Shown here in pieces: positions 11,531-24,223 of a DNA stretch of 64,000 bases. Each line of letters begins with the position of its first letter. The first letter of the stretch is position 1. A program made the position numbers and the translations under genes. This DNA is from Pholis gunnellus (Eukaryota > Chordata > Actinopteri > Perciformes > Pholidae). The DNA lies in the NCBI GenBank assembly GCA_910591455.2, contig OU342817.1:4921915-4985914 (forward strand), in the 5' to 3' direction. The notes beneath the pieces are model-generated. The model had not been told where the DNA came from. It worked only from the letters and a program-made list of their open reading frames with translations, and did not search any database.

Positions 11531-12402
11531 CAAGTAGAATGAGGCATGGTGATAACTTTTATGACCACGATGATGAGGCCCAGATACTGATGAGATGATG
11601 TGGTCAAAGAGCTGCAGGGCTGAGACGTAAGTGCAGAACAGCGTTACAGTAACAGTGGAAGTTAATATGAAGCCATACAGTAACGTGGTTTAATGAAAAC
11701 TAATCACTTTATTTTGTACAGGCGATGGTTATCGCTGCTCTTGCTATCCTGGTTTTTATGACAAACATTTGAAAATGAGGCCTCGGTCTCAATGGATTTT
11801 GTCTAAATAATGGTTAATTAAAAAAAAAAAAAAAAGCTAACTAGCCAGCTGTTCAACTGGAGCTGGAATACTGATTAATCACTGAATAAGAAATTATTCT
11901 TTTGCTTAAAGTAAATATTGTCTTATCACTTAATTTTATTCACAGAGTACCTTTTTCACCTCTTACGAGTTTGCAGGTATGTTTGTTAGAAATCAAATTG
12001 AATCTTAAGCAGTAAACTAAATGTGTTGATGCATTTGTCAATTACTAACTACTGTGGGCACCCATATATTTAATGTTTCATAAAGTGTTGGCTGTAAAAA
12101 AAAAAAAGTTTTTTCAAACTAAAGTTGCTCCCCAAGTACACTTTGTACTGTAGTTATTTGGTTTTCCTATAACTCATTTTCTGTAACTGACAAAACACAA
12201 AATAATGTAAAAAAATATTTACAGTTCTGATTTAGCGGACGGGTACAAACAAAATTTCAGTTGAACTTGTTTCAACACAATATCTACAAAACAAAATACG
12301 TTTTCTCAAAAGTTGCGTTAACCAAAATCTACTCGCCCCACCTGTAGATCTGTACAGATTTCCACTGAGTGCTTTCATTTGTGCATAAAGTTCATTCAAC
12401 GC
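11531..12402. other. Region between host gene and ltb4r; exon-like fragments and possible ltb4r 3' UTR
   Basis: Two exon-like pieces are visible on the plus strand. One ends at 11629 with donor GTAAGT; the other starts at 11722 after TACAG and reads GDGYRCSCYPGFY, resembling an EGF-like module. Stops interrupt the frame just upstream, so no gene can be supported. The part nearest 12402 is likely 3' UTR of the minus-strand receptor gene. Confidence 0.3.
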
Positions 12403-15062
12403 TCATCTCTCATTTTTTACAACATTACTTCCTGCTCCTGAGTCGTTTGCAGAGTCAACAGTGCTGAGTCCCACAGTGTCTTTACTCTTTCTGGTTCCTG
12501 TTTGGTCCAATGACGTGCCCTCAAAGAGCCGAGCCATGAAGGCGAAGCCATTCTGCTTGATGTAGGACTTCCCGGCGAAGGTGTAGAGGACGGGGTTGGC
12601 ACAGCTGCTGATGAAGGCAAACGCCGAAGTCACTGCCCGACTGGACTTATTGATTCTGTCCAATCTGCAGAAAAACAACATTTCAGACCACAACTAAAAC
12701 ATACTATCTTCAGGGGAAATGAAATTGGAGTTTGGTAAAACCCTCGAGAGCTTGATTTAAAGATCTTGCTCTCAAATTAACTGAATTATGAAATATAACG
12801 TTGTGATTCTGTCTAGGCCAGCAGAGAAGGCCTTACGGCCCACCACTGAGAGAGACACAATATGACTCTAAACAACTACTAAAAAATCACTACAAAGCAA
12901 CACAGATTGACCACAACTAGACTTTAAGCTATAAGGAGACACAACATCCCTACAAAGTGACAACAAAGAGACATGAATTTGTAGCTGGCTATATGTTACC
13001 TCTAGCAAATTTAAAAAATCCATTTGCATTTACAAGAAATATTTAAAAAATACATGTTTCAACAGACATGTGGGGAAATGAATCAGCTTTTCTCAATCAC
13101 CTTATGATGCAGTGCTATTGCTTATGTGGAGCTCAAGTAAATATAAAAAACAAACATGTCAATGAAAATAATTCAGTTTGAGAGAGATTGAGAAAATCTT
13201 TAGTTACTCACATTATTCGTGTGGATGACTTCGGCGCGCACCACTCAGCTGCCACCTTGGACCAAATCATACTCAGGGGTCATTCAAAAGATCAGATAAT
13301 TGATCCAAAATCAGAAATATAAATCATGTGATGAGTGATACCGTGAACACGCCCTCACACACCTGCATCATGTTGATAACATGGTACGGCAGCCAGAAGA
13401 GGCCAAACATCACCACAATAGCCAGGATGAGTTTCTCGCTGCGGACCTTTCGTTGGAACTTGGTCTGCCTCAGGCGTCTCAGGATGAGGACGTAGCATGT
13501 TATGATGATGGTATAAGGGAGAATGAATCCCGACACCGTCTCAAAGGCATACTGAAACCTCACCTGCACACAGGAGGATACAAAACATACGTGCTCATTG
13601 AAATGGTTGCATGTGTTTCTGTACTGAAAATATCAAAACAAGGCAGAGCAAGAAAAATATACTGAACCTGAATCTGTTCAAAGATAAACCTTACAAGAGT
13701 AATTCAGTATATGTATTATTTTAATATGTTAATAATGTCTTTCTGAAGGTTTTTTTGTGTAAAAATTAGTAAAACCCTTGTCTCAGAGTTGGATTTAAGA
13801 TACTACTTCTACAATATGCCAACTTTAAATTAAATTTAAAATTATGCAAATTTCACCTCCGTTAGGGATCTTATACTTTATTCCTTTGATGTAAATTTCT
13901 TATAGGTGTTACAGAAGCGTACTAGTGCAACGCCAGAAAAAAGAAAAATGGATCAATATGTTATTCTATCTTGTTATAACGCAAAAAATAAGTTGAAAAT
14001 ATTTTGAAATCACATGCAAATTCTGCAGAAAACTCTTAAACTAAAGTATACTGATCTTTGCTTTCTTTTGATGATGTGGCAGCAATGAGCTGTCGCAAGT
14101 TAAATGTCTAGATGTGTGTGTGAATGCTATGTGTGTGACAAGTGACGCCCAATCTCAACGTTATTCGACTTTATTTTGTATCGTTAATTGTCTATTCATG
14201 TGTGTTAATGGCAGTAAAGTAAAAAATATAAATTTTCAGTTATTTGTATGTATTTGTGTTTATTAATCAATTCTAGCTTTTAAAAACCTCACTGCACATT
14301 AACTGGTGAACACAGTGGAGCATTTAGCAGCTAAAGAGACGAAAACAGAGCTAAAAATGAACATTAGATTTTGACCAAACGACAAATCAATTAGTCAAGA
14401 AAATAATCAGATTAAAAACGGATAATGAAAATAAGTGTTATTGCAGCCCTAGTCTACTTACATGTCGAGCCTCTGTGTGATTAGGCGCGCACACCAGTCT
14501 CAAGTTATTCCTCTCGTCTTTGTCATCTCTGACGTCCCGAAACACCAGTGAGGGGATAGAAATGACCATCACCAACACCCACGTTCCTATGATCACCCTC
14601 CTCACGATCTTCTTGGTGATCCGGGAGGACATTCTCCTCGGCAGGACCACAGCCACGCACCTGTGCACGCTCATCAGTGTGATCAGAAAGATGGAGGCGT
14701 ACATGTTGGTGTTGCACAGGTAGAACAAGATTTTGCACATGGCGTCACCAAAGACCCACGTCTGCTTGGCCAGGTAGATAATGAAGAAGATGGTGAGGGC
14801 CATGAGGCAGCCGTCGGCACACGCCAGGTTGAGGATGAGGAGGGTGGTGACCGAGCGTCGTCGGATGCGAGCCAGGATGCTCCAGACGATGAAGAGGTTG
14901 CCAGGGACGCCCAGGAGGAAGACCAAGCTGAGGATGAGGGTACCCACGGCCGTGGAGAAGTCATTGCTCACGACGCTGCTACTTTCGGGGTTTTTTTTTA
15001 TACTGACATTGGAATGAGCGAAGGAATGATTGGAGTTGTTCATGCTGGAAGGAGATTTGATC
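12403..15062 (-). CDS. ltb4r: Leukotriene B4 receptor-like GPCR (BLT family), 4 coding exons, 362 aa
   Basis: Minus-strand exons: 15062-14462 (acceptor at 15063, ATG at 15043), 13563-13363, 13255-13212 (44-nt microexon), 12664-12403. Phases join cleanly to 362 codons. The N-terminus MNNSNHSFAHSNVS has three N-glycosylation sequons. TM1 has GVPGNLFIVW, TM2 LNLACADGCL, TM3 starts near AMCKILFY and ends in VHRCVAVVLP in place of canonical DRY. TM5 is FILPYTIIITCY, TM6 FGLFWLPYHV and TM7 SCANPVLYTF. The conserved TM3 cysteine and an ECL2 cysteine (LVCAPNH) can form the usual disulfide. The pattern is that of chemoattractant receptors for LTB4, which act on leukocyte plasma membranes through Gi. 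BLT1 versus BLT2 orthology is not resolved. The 15043 ATG is chosen because upstream codons fall in an intron. Confidence 0.88.
12826..12975. repeat. Degenerate tandem repeat in ltb4r intron 3
   Basis: The stretch has loosely repeated units of the type 'gagacacaa..tgactac..' (about 20-30 bp), such as gagagacacaatatgactct and gagacacaacatccctacaa. It looks like a decayed minisatellite of a kind common in fish introns. Confidence 0.45.
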
Positions 15063-18000
15063 CTGAGGATGAGAGACAAAGTTAGAACCTAAATAAGCGG
15101 CCCGGGGCATCAAAAACCAACGCTTTGTCTGATGCCGACGCACAAGGATCCTTTAGCATCTGTATGAGACAGACCAGGCTTTCAAGTAACAGCACTCAGA
15201 GAAAACTCTCCGTGAGTGTGATGATGTAGTATAAATACAGGAGAGGTGTTTAGGTCTAACAAACACAAGACTTTCAACCAGACAACAGTTGCTCGTGTCC
15301 CAAAGTTAGTCAGTCATCGATGTTTGTGAAGTGTTTTCATACTTATGTGACATTGTTTATTTCGCGTAAGTAGTTATTTTAAGTCCAACCACGATGTATT
15401 TTCCTAAATCTAACTAAGTGCTTTAGTTTGAATTCACAACATTATCCACGTGTTTACTGCGACTGTGCGCTGGACGACCCAGTGTGAACCAGTGTTAGAA
15501 AGTGACGCCACGGTGTCTCGATTCTATCTGGAATGAGAACATTCTGAATAATGTCTATAGCGTTAAAGGTCCAGTGTGTCGTAACAGAACAGAACAATTC
15601 CTATTTTCAGGTGAATATAAACTAAAGAAAACATACTTATTAATAGAATTCTACTTATTTGTTGATCCCCTAAATGTATACACACCGGATGTTTAAAGTA
15701 TAGGAAGGGGGCTGAGAGTGTTTATATTACACAGGGTTGTGTGTAATGATTGACATTTATAGATGCATGTTTTAATTCAATAGTTATTATATTTGAACTT
15801 GTATTTGTATTCATTGCATTATCAGTATTAGGGTCTAGTGTCTACCCATGAAGCTATCTCTGCACATCTCTTCTCTTTGTATGCGAGAATTTTCTTTTTT
15901 CCCCCAAAAAATATAAAAACAAACTTTCTCATGACTTAGTATCTTTATCTCCAAATTATGATATACTATTTCATAAGGATGGGTTACATTTTTATGATGA
16001 ACTTTTTTATTTATTTGACATAATGAGTACTAATAATTATGAGTAAAAACACTAACGGTGGATTTCTTTTTCACAAGTATAACAACTGGACTTTATTAGT
16101 GTATGAAAGACTTTATTCACTCTGTTTATCACTGCTGGTACACATAAGTTTATCAGCCCACTTTTCTGATAACTTTGAATGTTTGTCTTTGTCTTTGGTA
16201 GCAGATGCAGACCTTCTTTCAACACTGATCAGAACTAATATGCTGCATACTAATTATTATTATCAAAAGTCAATCGGCAGATGTTTTTATGAAATGTTCT
16301 CTCCTGATGGCTTCAGAAAAGGTTTGAGACTTAAACCTGACATCAGACTTGTATTTTGAAAACTTCCTGAAAATATTTATTGCAGTCTTTAACAACTGGC
16401 TTCAAGGGCGTTTTTAACAGCTTTTGATAAAACTGTCTTCACATGATATGTCTACACGGTTACAGGAACATGCGGTAAAACAAGAACTTCCTCTTCATAG
16501 AGACATTTTCTAAGTAATAGAGGAAAGAGAGGTGATAGAAATCCCATTAACTAAATACTGTGTTAGTGATTTTAATCTTTCACTGAACACTTTATTCAGA
16601 TTAGTTGAAGGCCTGATTGTTGGATTTCTGAGAACACCTACTTGTCTAAGACGAAGATAGTGACGGTCTGGAGAATATAGTCTGCCATTACTGAAGATAA
16701 ACATTGCAAAATATTGTTCACCAATACACAAGCTGTTTCCACAACTAGGGGATGGCTGCCACCCTGACGCAGCCTCTAAAATATTCACATTAGGCAGCAT
16801 GCTAAAACACGCCAAACATTAGCAGTACCGCGTCATAGAAGAGCAGTATTTCGACACACTCTAAAATGTGTTTTGTTGTCTTGTGTCTTTCTTTCTCACT
16901 GTCCTGTAAAGGAAACTAGTAACCTGCAGGGCAGAAGTCACAGAGGGTTGACCTTTAGGGGAAAACACTCACGGTGTGTCTCTGACCAACCCTGACTATT
17001 ATTACACACTAATATGTGGAATAAAAAATTTAAACATGAGTGATGTAGAGAAAGGAATGATAAGATCTCCACAAAATTAAATTTCCTTCTGAGAACAAGA
17101 CATCCAGGCCGTATTTCCTGATTAAGTCCTAATTTCCTTGCTCTGGTCCCACTAAATCAAACTGTTTATTTTCCCCCGATGGCCATAAACAACAGTAATG
17201 AGTAAACACTAAAAAGCTCTCACGCCACTCGAATAAAATACAACGGAAAGCCGAGTCTGAGCAACAGATTGATGCTGTCAGATGAAAGCAGTGTTTCTTT
17301 TTTTTCAAGTTTTTAATGAAACAAGGCGACATAAAGCCGTTCCAACCGCCAGATGAACATGCTATCTATCAGTTCAGGTAAAAACACTAACATCTACAAA
17401 TTATAACCTGATGTTAATGTACTGTTGTAATGGATAAACTAATAAAACGGATGCAATTTATTTAAAAAAAGACAAACTAAGGAAAGAACTGTGAAAGTCT
17501 GCAAGAGAATCCGTCAAATGGGAAAAAATACAAAACAAATATATGTTTTCTGTCAATTTCAAGCAACTATTTGGATTCTAAAACAACAAAACAAAACCTG
17601 AGGAATTTTTGAAAGAATCTGAAAATGACTACAACACTGTAATTTACTTTGCGAACTCCAATAAAGAAACAGCCATGGCTTATCTTGCTGTCCAAAGTTT
17701 TAAAACAATGATTCATAGGTTTGTAATAAATCTGCAATGTGTAAATAGTCAAGCCAACAAAAGTAAATTATTATTTTAAGAGGCAGATGTTGGAAAAATC
17801 TGACAGAGAGAGAATGAATGAAAATGTCAATAAAAAAGTCCAAAATCAAGTTTTCTAGTGAACGTTCAAGAGTGACTGACCTTCCCAGGACTTGATGTCT
17901 CTCTGTGATAAATGTCAGATTCAATTAGCCCACTGCTGCTCTCCGATCTGTCCGACAGCGTTTCTCTCTTATGACAGTCACTGTTAGCTCGGTTCATAAT

Positions 18001-20443
18001 AAACGGTATCACATCCTGCCCCACAGGCTGCAACATGCTGTGGTTAGAGAGAGAGTGAGGCAGAGAGGTGTGTCCTTCCTTAAAATTCTCACTCTCCCTC
18101 CCTCTATCTTCAGTGCTGTATCATCTCCATATATAGGATCCTGTGGAATGCATCCATGCTATAACATTGTATGCATTCAGGCCTTTTTTTTTTCAGTAAA
18201 CAAACATGCATTCTTTTTGAAGCATGTCCCAATGTCTCGTATCAAAATGCATATTTGGGTGTCTTGAGGCACTTTTCACTCTCTGTGAGTCAAGTGTTGC
18301 ATAATCTGAAGAAACAAAGGAGTTTTGGTGATTCAACCTCTTGCACAAGCCCCTCGCTCCATGGATGCTGGGCACACAAGCACAAACATGCATACAGATA
18401 GCACAAACACACACACACACACATAAGAATTCACGTCCAACTAGTTCACACACGTTTGTGACACTGACAGGAATGCTGGAAATGAGAAGAAACCCAAAGA
18501 TTAAATCTTCTTCCTTCCAGGGAAGGTTTGTTGAACATGCATGCCCTTGTTCAGTGACGTCATGGCTCACATTAATGCAGTTTCAGCAGTTATACAGTGC
18601 AGACAGATAACTTGTACTGATAGTTAACTGTCAGTTACTGGGCAGCTGAAAACGCCATAGCATGTCTTCTTTCAGACTAGTGGAAAGAAATCATCCAAAA
18701 TGTTATTACTTGGTCTGTTTACGTCTTTAGGGTTCTCCTATTTCCCCAAAAGTTATAGGTAATGCCTCATTTGCATATTTAAACATAATGTTTCATAAAA
18801 CTTGTAATAAAACAATAAGTTGTCTTAATAAGTAATCATTTTGGGAAATGTCATGGTGATATCTATAGATGTTCTTATACCATATACTCACCTGTAGTGT
18901 CCTCAAAATGAATGGAATTTTACAATAAATATCTTTAAAGGATGTTTTCTCAAAATGTGTTTTTTTCTCATACACCAAACTTTCCAGTTTCATTTTCATT
19001 TTCAGGGGTTTGCTCATACAAGCAGCTTTGTCGTGGACATGTTGCAAGTTGACCAATTCAACATTTTTTTTAGTTATAGAGATTATCCGGCAAATTAAGT
19101 AGTTGGAAATGTAATCATTTTAAAAAAGGATACATTTTTTTAGTGTATGTTCGGCAAAATTAAGAATTGGTAGCAGTGGAGGTCAGTCTGCTCATGCATG
19201 TAATGTAAACAAGCATGTATAAAGCAAGAGGATATATTTAGATAAAGTGACTTAAATAACTGATTTTTAGTCATTGGCACAAGCTTTGGTTTTAGCTCAG
19301 ACTACTCTAGAGCACTTCTAGTGTTGCCTTTTTTTACTTTGACAAACAAATATTGAATACTGCATCTCTCTGAAATGTTTAAGGAATGAATGAACGAAAG
19401 GCGTATGTTGTGAAAGCTGACCTTAAAATAACATTTCAGAACAAATCTGTTCAAGAATAATTCATATTTCATAGTTATTGAAGTAGTACAAAGAGAAAAT
19501 ACTTTTTTTCTTCTACATATCACCAGTTACATTGTTGAAGGACACCTGTAGTATCTAAGGGTGTGGTTCACTCACAGTCCAGGATGAAGTCTGTTTGCTC
19601 TTCATATAATGTATATGTACATGTAATATGTTACAGAATGTACCAGGAGTGATGAGGTCATTAACATTTCCCTTTTCACTGTAGTATATTGTTTTTAAAA
19701 CAATGTTACAAGTTGTATTACTCTTTATAAGGAACTTATGTTTTAACATATATGTCAAAATTACAATTCATATGCTTAAAGAAAAAACAACAATGGAGTA
19801 CTAATGTTTAAATCAGTGCTTTCCTGCATCAGCTGGTCTACAGTATTTAAATACATTGTAATTATATATTCAACTGCAAAAAAAATGTACTTCAGTTAAA
19901 TCCATTGTGTCATTCGGTCAATAAATCAGTGTGAGTTTCTCTCTGACGCAGAACATCAGTGTGTCAGAGTTGTAGTTGCAAAACACAAATCTCGGTGATC
20001 ACAAGAATCCGTGTCCTCGGGCTGTGAAAGCAAACTGTTGAGGAAAGTTACAGAAAAACTGTTTCGTCTTTCACCACATGATGGCAACACGTCAACAGAA
20101 ATCCCTTCCTCCCTTTTCTCCTTTCCTCCCATAAAGTTGACACTCAGCAGTTCCTCCTGAGTACTGCACTCATCCATCTCATTGCAGAGATCCTTTAAAC
20201 AATTTACTAGCCATTCAACTCCACAGTTTCACAACCCCCACCCCCTCCGAAAACTTTCCATTTATATAAAGGCTCTGTGCCTGAACGACTGAACATGTGC
20301 ATACACACATAACCTGCATGTAGTTCAGCTTTATTAAGCATTTGTCTTGGTATTCATTGGGAGTCTTGCTGCTTGATCACATATAAAAACTCACAAAACT
20401 AAAACTGTTGTTTTTACCGTTTTGGCAAACCATGTCACTTTAA
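15063..20443. other. Upstream region of ltb4r, no coding gene seen
   Basis: The region is AT-rich, with no frame of coding character. The ltb4r transcript needs at least one non-coding exon upstream because an acceptor precedes its first coding exon. A candidate lies near 17883-17990 on the minus strand, ending in AAG before GTCAGT, but it is unproven. A short (CA)n tract is at about 18408-18422. Small transposon copies are listed separately. Confidence 0.5.
15565..15697. mobile_element. TTAA-flanked MITE, about 130 bp
   Basis: The left end is TTAA followed by AGGTCCAGTGTGT; the right end is ACACACCGGATGT followed by TTAA. The ends form imperfect terminal inverted repeats with TTAA on both sides, the target duplication typical of piggyBac-type elements. 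There is no coding capacity. Confidence 0.6.
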
Positions 20444-21845
20444 AGGTGCAACGTGTAAGATCTCGCCAGAAGTTGAGTTTAAAACATTTAACATTTTCAA
20501 CAGAATGTCACAGTTTTGACGTTTCGTAAAAGACGTCTACGTAATTTGTTGCAGAGATCAACTAGCTAGTCCCGGCCTGTCCAGTCTTGTACCTCGAGAG
20601 GCCGTAGTGAGTCACTGTAGCATCCAGTCTGCCCTTATGAGAAGACGAAGAAGAAGAGCTGTCCCGTCGACTTGTCAATAATACATTCACCTGAGTGTGT
20701 TTTGGCAGAACTATGAATACTCCCATAAAATATAACTCCCGCCCTCGTCTCGTCTTCCACGCCACCGTGAGGCAAGACCCCTAGTTAGCACTTAGCTCTA
20801 GTTAGCAAGTACCTGCAGTCTGCAGGGCCTTTATATGCCGGATCAGCAAACTTTCATGTTGCTGTCTTTAACACAGGTTAGACCCAACGCTCCACCAGGC
20901 TGGGTCAGGCTGGCCTTCATCCAGCATTTGTAGTTATACCAACGAAGAATAATGCGCCGTAATTCGTAGGTATCCCACAAAATAATTTCCTATGTTATCC
21001 ACGTAATCATGAACGTGGAAGTACAAAGGCCGCAAAAATGAAAAACATGGCAGGCTGGAGGAGAGATGGATGGGTCCTACAAACAGTGATCTTTCAGCCA
21101 GGAGACCGCTAAAACGAGAAGTCAGCGTTAATGTGATTTGTTGTAGCGTACTTAAGTAACGGCACTTCCATATTTATTTCAACTCAAACAACCCAAACAA
21201 GCTACTTAGTTAGCTTTATCCTAAAGCTAACTAAGTATTTCACAATCTTCTCCTAAACATAACTAAGTAGGTTTGTTGGCTAAACATAACTGAGTTGTTT
21301 CCTGTGAAGACGGAAGACCTTGTGCGTGTCACAAGCTTAAATTTACACGTGTTGTTGGCTTTCGTAGGAAAAATGAAGAGTAACTTTTTGTAAGATCTCA
21401 TACGAACCGTGGCGTGAGGACACTTTGTTGTGGTTTGTGCCGGCTCAATGCAAGTTGCTGCAGCCGCAGACTGGAGGTCCGTCTCCCGGAGGTGCCGAGG
21501 GCCGACCGCTCTCCTCCTGGCAGGGTGGTCTCCTCGCAGAGACGGATATGTGTGTTGATTTTCTCATTTCTGCCACTTTGGATTTAATCCAATGAACCAA
21601 GTATCAATGCATACACACACTGAACAACACCCATGAAGATTATAAGACAGCAGTGTTACTTAGACCGGCTCTGAGAGTTTCAGCAGCTTAATTTAACTTT
21701 TGTGTATTCTTGCGGCGCTGTTAGTTAGTATTTGGCTTTTTTTGTGTATAACTGATGACTGTAACTTTAGATTGTATGAACCTGGTAGTAGAGGTGAAAT
21801 ACTGCCCCCTTTGGAGCATGTGGTCAGATCTTACAGATTGCACCT
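20444..21845. mobile_element. 1.4-kb non-autonomous DNA transposon with TTAA flanks
   Basis: The left terminus AGGTGCAACGTGTAAGATCT and right terminus AGATCTTACAGATTGCACCT are inverted repeats matching at 18 of 20 positions. Each is bordered outside by TTAA (20440-20443 and 21846-21849). The interior holds no long ORF, but it does contain repeated 'cataactaagta'-like phrases around 21190-21300. This is a large non-autonomous element, possibly piggyBac-like from its flanks. Confidence 0.7.
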
Positions 21846-22017
21846 TTAATTCAGGACGCCCATGTGAAGACTACTGTGTAGTTAATGGAGATTTGGATCA
21901 ATTCAAAGGCAGCTAAACCTGAAAATAGCATACATGTTACACTGATATTGCACATGTTGTACATATATGTATAACACATTGCTGTTTTGGGTCTGAAATT
22001 TGTCTTAGTGTGGATCA

Positions 22018-22560
22018 TAGGCTGTATATAAGAAGTGGACGTAGTCACCTTAATGTCACCTATTTGTTTGTGGACTGTGGACGCCATCTTGTTTTTTTCC
22101 AACCATAAGTGACATGACATGTTGGAGCTGAATACAACCAAAAGCAGAATAAGACATTTTCTGGCGACCAAAAAGGTTACAATTAACCGTCATGAAGTGA
22201 AAAAACACTGTGAAAGGTTTAAAGTTGTAAGATGAAAACACGGACAACTCCCAGATCGGACAACGCCGTGGAAGCGACCTGTCATCTACAAGTTAGCCAC
22301 GCCCCCAAGCACACCCTGCTTTATGGCCTATTTTACTCTAAATGGACCATAATTTACTAAATGAACATCATGCTGTGACTTGAAACTAGAGATTGAGACC
22401 ATAAACTCATATTTACAATGTTTACTGAGGTAATAAATCAAGAGAGAAGTAGAGTCATTTTCTCATAGACTTCTATACAACCAGAGGAGTCGCCCCCTGC
22501 TGGCCATTAGAAAGAATGCAAGTTTAAGTCACTTCAGCATTGGCTTCACTTTACAGACCT
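22018..22560. mobile_element. Dispersed fish repeat (non-autonomous element)
   Basis: The block contains phrases I associate with a high-copy percomorph repeat. Examples are 'ggctgtatataagaagtgga', 'gccacgcccccaagc', and 'gacttctatacaaccagagg' followed by 'agtcgccccctgctgg'. No coding frame is kept. Boundaries are approximate and the family is unnamed here. Confidence 0.5.
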
Positions 22561-22977
22561 TGAGGTTTCCCTCTGGTGAGGATCTAATGTCCATGCTAAC
22601 TGTGACATACTGTAGGATAATCAACCATAACTAGTAGCAAAATTAAAAGCTCCTTAAGACTCCATTTTTTAACTCCCTTTAGATTCATTTCTACTTCCGG
22701 TGTTTTGGAAATGTACACTTCCTAATATTGTTATCGTGCCCAAAAGTGCCCCATAGGGATTTGGTTGAGGCATGAGTTAACCGATTCTGCCTTTGGCTCC
22801 AAAAATTATTGCGTCAACCTTGCTCGTAGCACTTTTTCCTCTCTCCAAACAGTCTGCAACATCTTGAGATCAGGATCCAAGGCCAGCCCACACAACCCCA
22901 AGAGGATGACAGGGAGAGCTAAGCAAGCCCCCAGTTACACGCCAGTATAACATACATAATGATTGTGAGAAATCAGA

Positions 22978-23292
22978 TGAGGAGGAGGAGGAGAAAGGAG
23001 GACAGAGAGGAGGGGAGGAGGGGCGGAGGAAGGAGGAATAAAGAGCTGGACTGAGGCGGAGAGAGACAGAGAGAGAGAGTGTTTATTTAAGTTTTTTGTC
23101 TCCTGACTCAGACAGAGAGCAGACTACAGAGGATAATGAGAAACAGATCTTTGGTGGAGAGGGAGGGGAGGGAGAATCAAGAGGAGGGACGAGGAGGAGT
23201 TGGTGGGGAGAAGAGAGGAAGGAGGAGTGGGGTAAAAGAAAAAAAAGAGAAGAGGAAAGGGGGAGGAGAGGGAAGAGTGACAGCCAAAAAAG
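22978..23292 (+). promoter_or_regulatory. nfatc4: Polypurine tract in the presumed nfatc4 promoter/5' UTR
   Basis: For about 300 bp the plus strand is overwhelmingly A and G, with GGAGG and GAGA repeats. It contains (AG)n at 23060-23080 and a GC-box-like GGGGCGG at 23019-23025. It lies roughly 1 kb upstream of the nfatc4 start codon. Such tracts can act as GAGA-type elements or form triplex DNA. The transcription start is not determinable from sequence. Confidence 0.45.
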
Positions 23293-24223
23293 GGGGGCTG
23301 TGGTGTACATCGCCACAGGAAATAGGCCCTCTTATGTTCATTAACTGACAGTTAACATCACAGCCCTGGTGGTCATGCAGCCGGCCTACAATAGCAGGTT
23401 AGTGAGCTGCCATGAGTCCTGCTCATGATTGGAATAATAATCATATTGTTTTTGGGTTATATCTGTGAAAAAGTTATTGATGTTGAGGATGCTATGGAGA
23501 TAAACTTAATTGAAGTGTGGGGGGGAGGTTGATGGTAAATAAGATGTAAGTTGTAAAGACAAGCCACATTTGTCAGGTTTAAAATATGTGTTGGTGTATT
23601 AAGTAAATGTGAAGTGAGTTTGAGTAAAAGAGAAACCTCCAGAGTGAGTGAGGAGGGGGGAGAGGAGGGAGGCTGGAGGTTGGGCAGGGGGGATTCATGA
23701 CTGACAGGCACAAGGTCCTATGGGGAATGAGTAACGGACCAACTGGAGCTGGGAAACCCACCCAAAGGCAATTAAGGGTAAAGGACGACAAAAATATTTG
23801 ATAAACTTTTTTTTCTCTCCGTCTTGAACGGAGGAAGAAGAAGCCACAGGGATGGCGATGGAGCTAGAATGAAAGAGCCGGGTCTATATGGGAGATGTGT
23901 TCCGGAAAAGATTGTGAGATATCCAAAGCAAAGATCTGATTTGGACCGCAAGGCATCCAGGCTGAAAAAAGTAGTGGCAAATACTCGAACAAGAAGCAGT
24001 CCTCATCGTGTGGAAATAGCTTGGAAAAGTTGCTGAAGTTACATCAAAACGTTTCGAGAGGATGGATATTTGCGCAATGGCACGCACATAGGAGAAAGAC
24101 AAGAAAGTGTTTGGAATATCTCCGGGAAACTCTTTTTTCGAGGCGCACCAAGGACGTTAAAGCCGCTCTATCCGACGCAGAGAGATCACTCTGTCTGTAT
24201 CCTGTCCTTGCTCCCGGAGGGCG

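Noticed and set aside
11560..11630. Second possible C/D snoRNA (ATGATGA near 11565, CTGA near 11622)
   Set aside because: Only three base pairs are possible in the terminal stem and no guide match to rRNA was recognised.
15044..15079. Upstream extension of ltb4r exon 1 (reading SLILRIKSPSS)
   Set aside because: The first codon would be TTG and part of the stretch lies upstream of the acceptor CATCCTCAG; the ATG at 15043 starts the plausible glycosylated N-terminus.
14663..15085. 140-codon plus-strand ORF opposite ltb4r exon 1
   Set aside because: It is the antisense shadow of a GPCR exon; the acidic, Glu/Asp-rich product has no family features.
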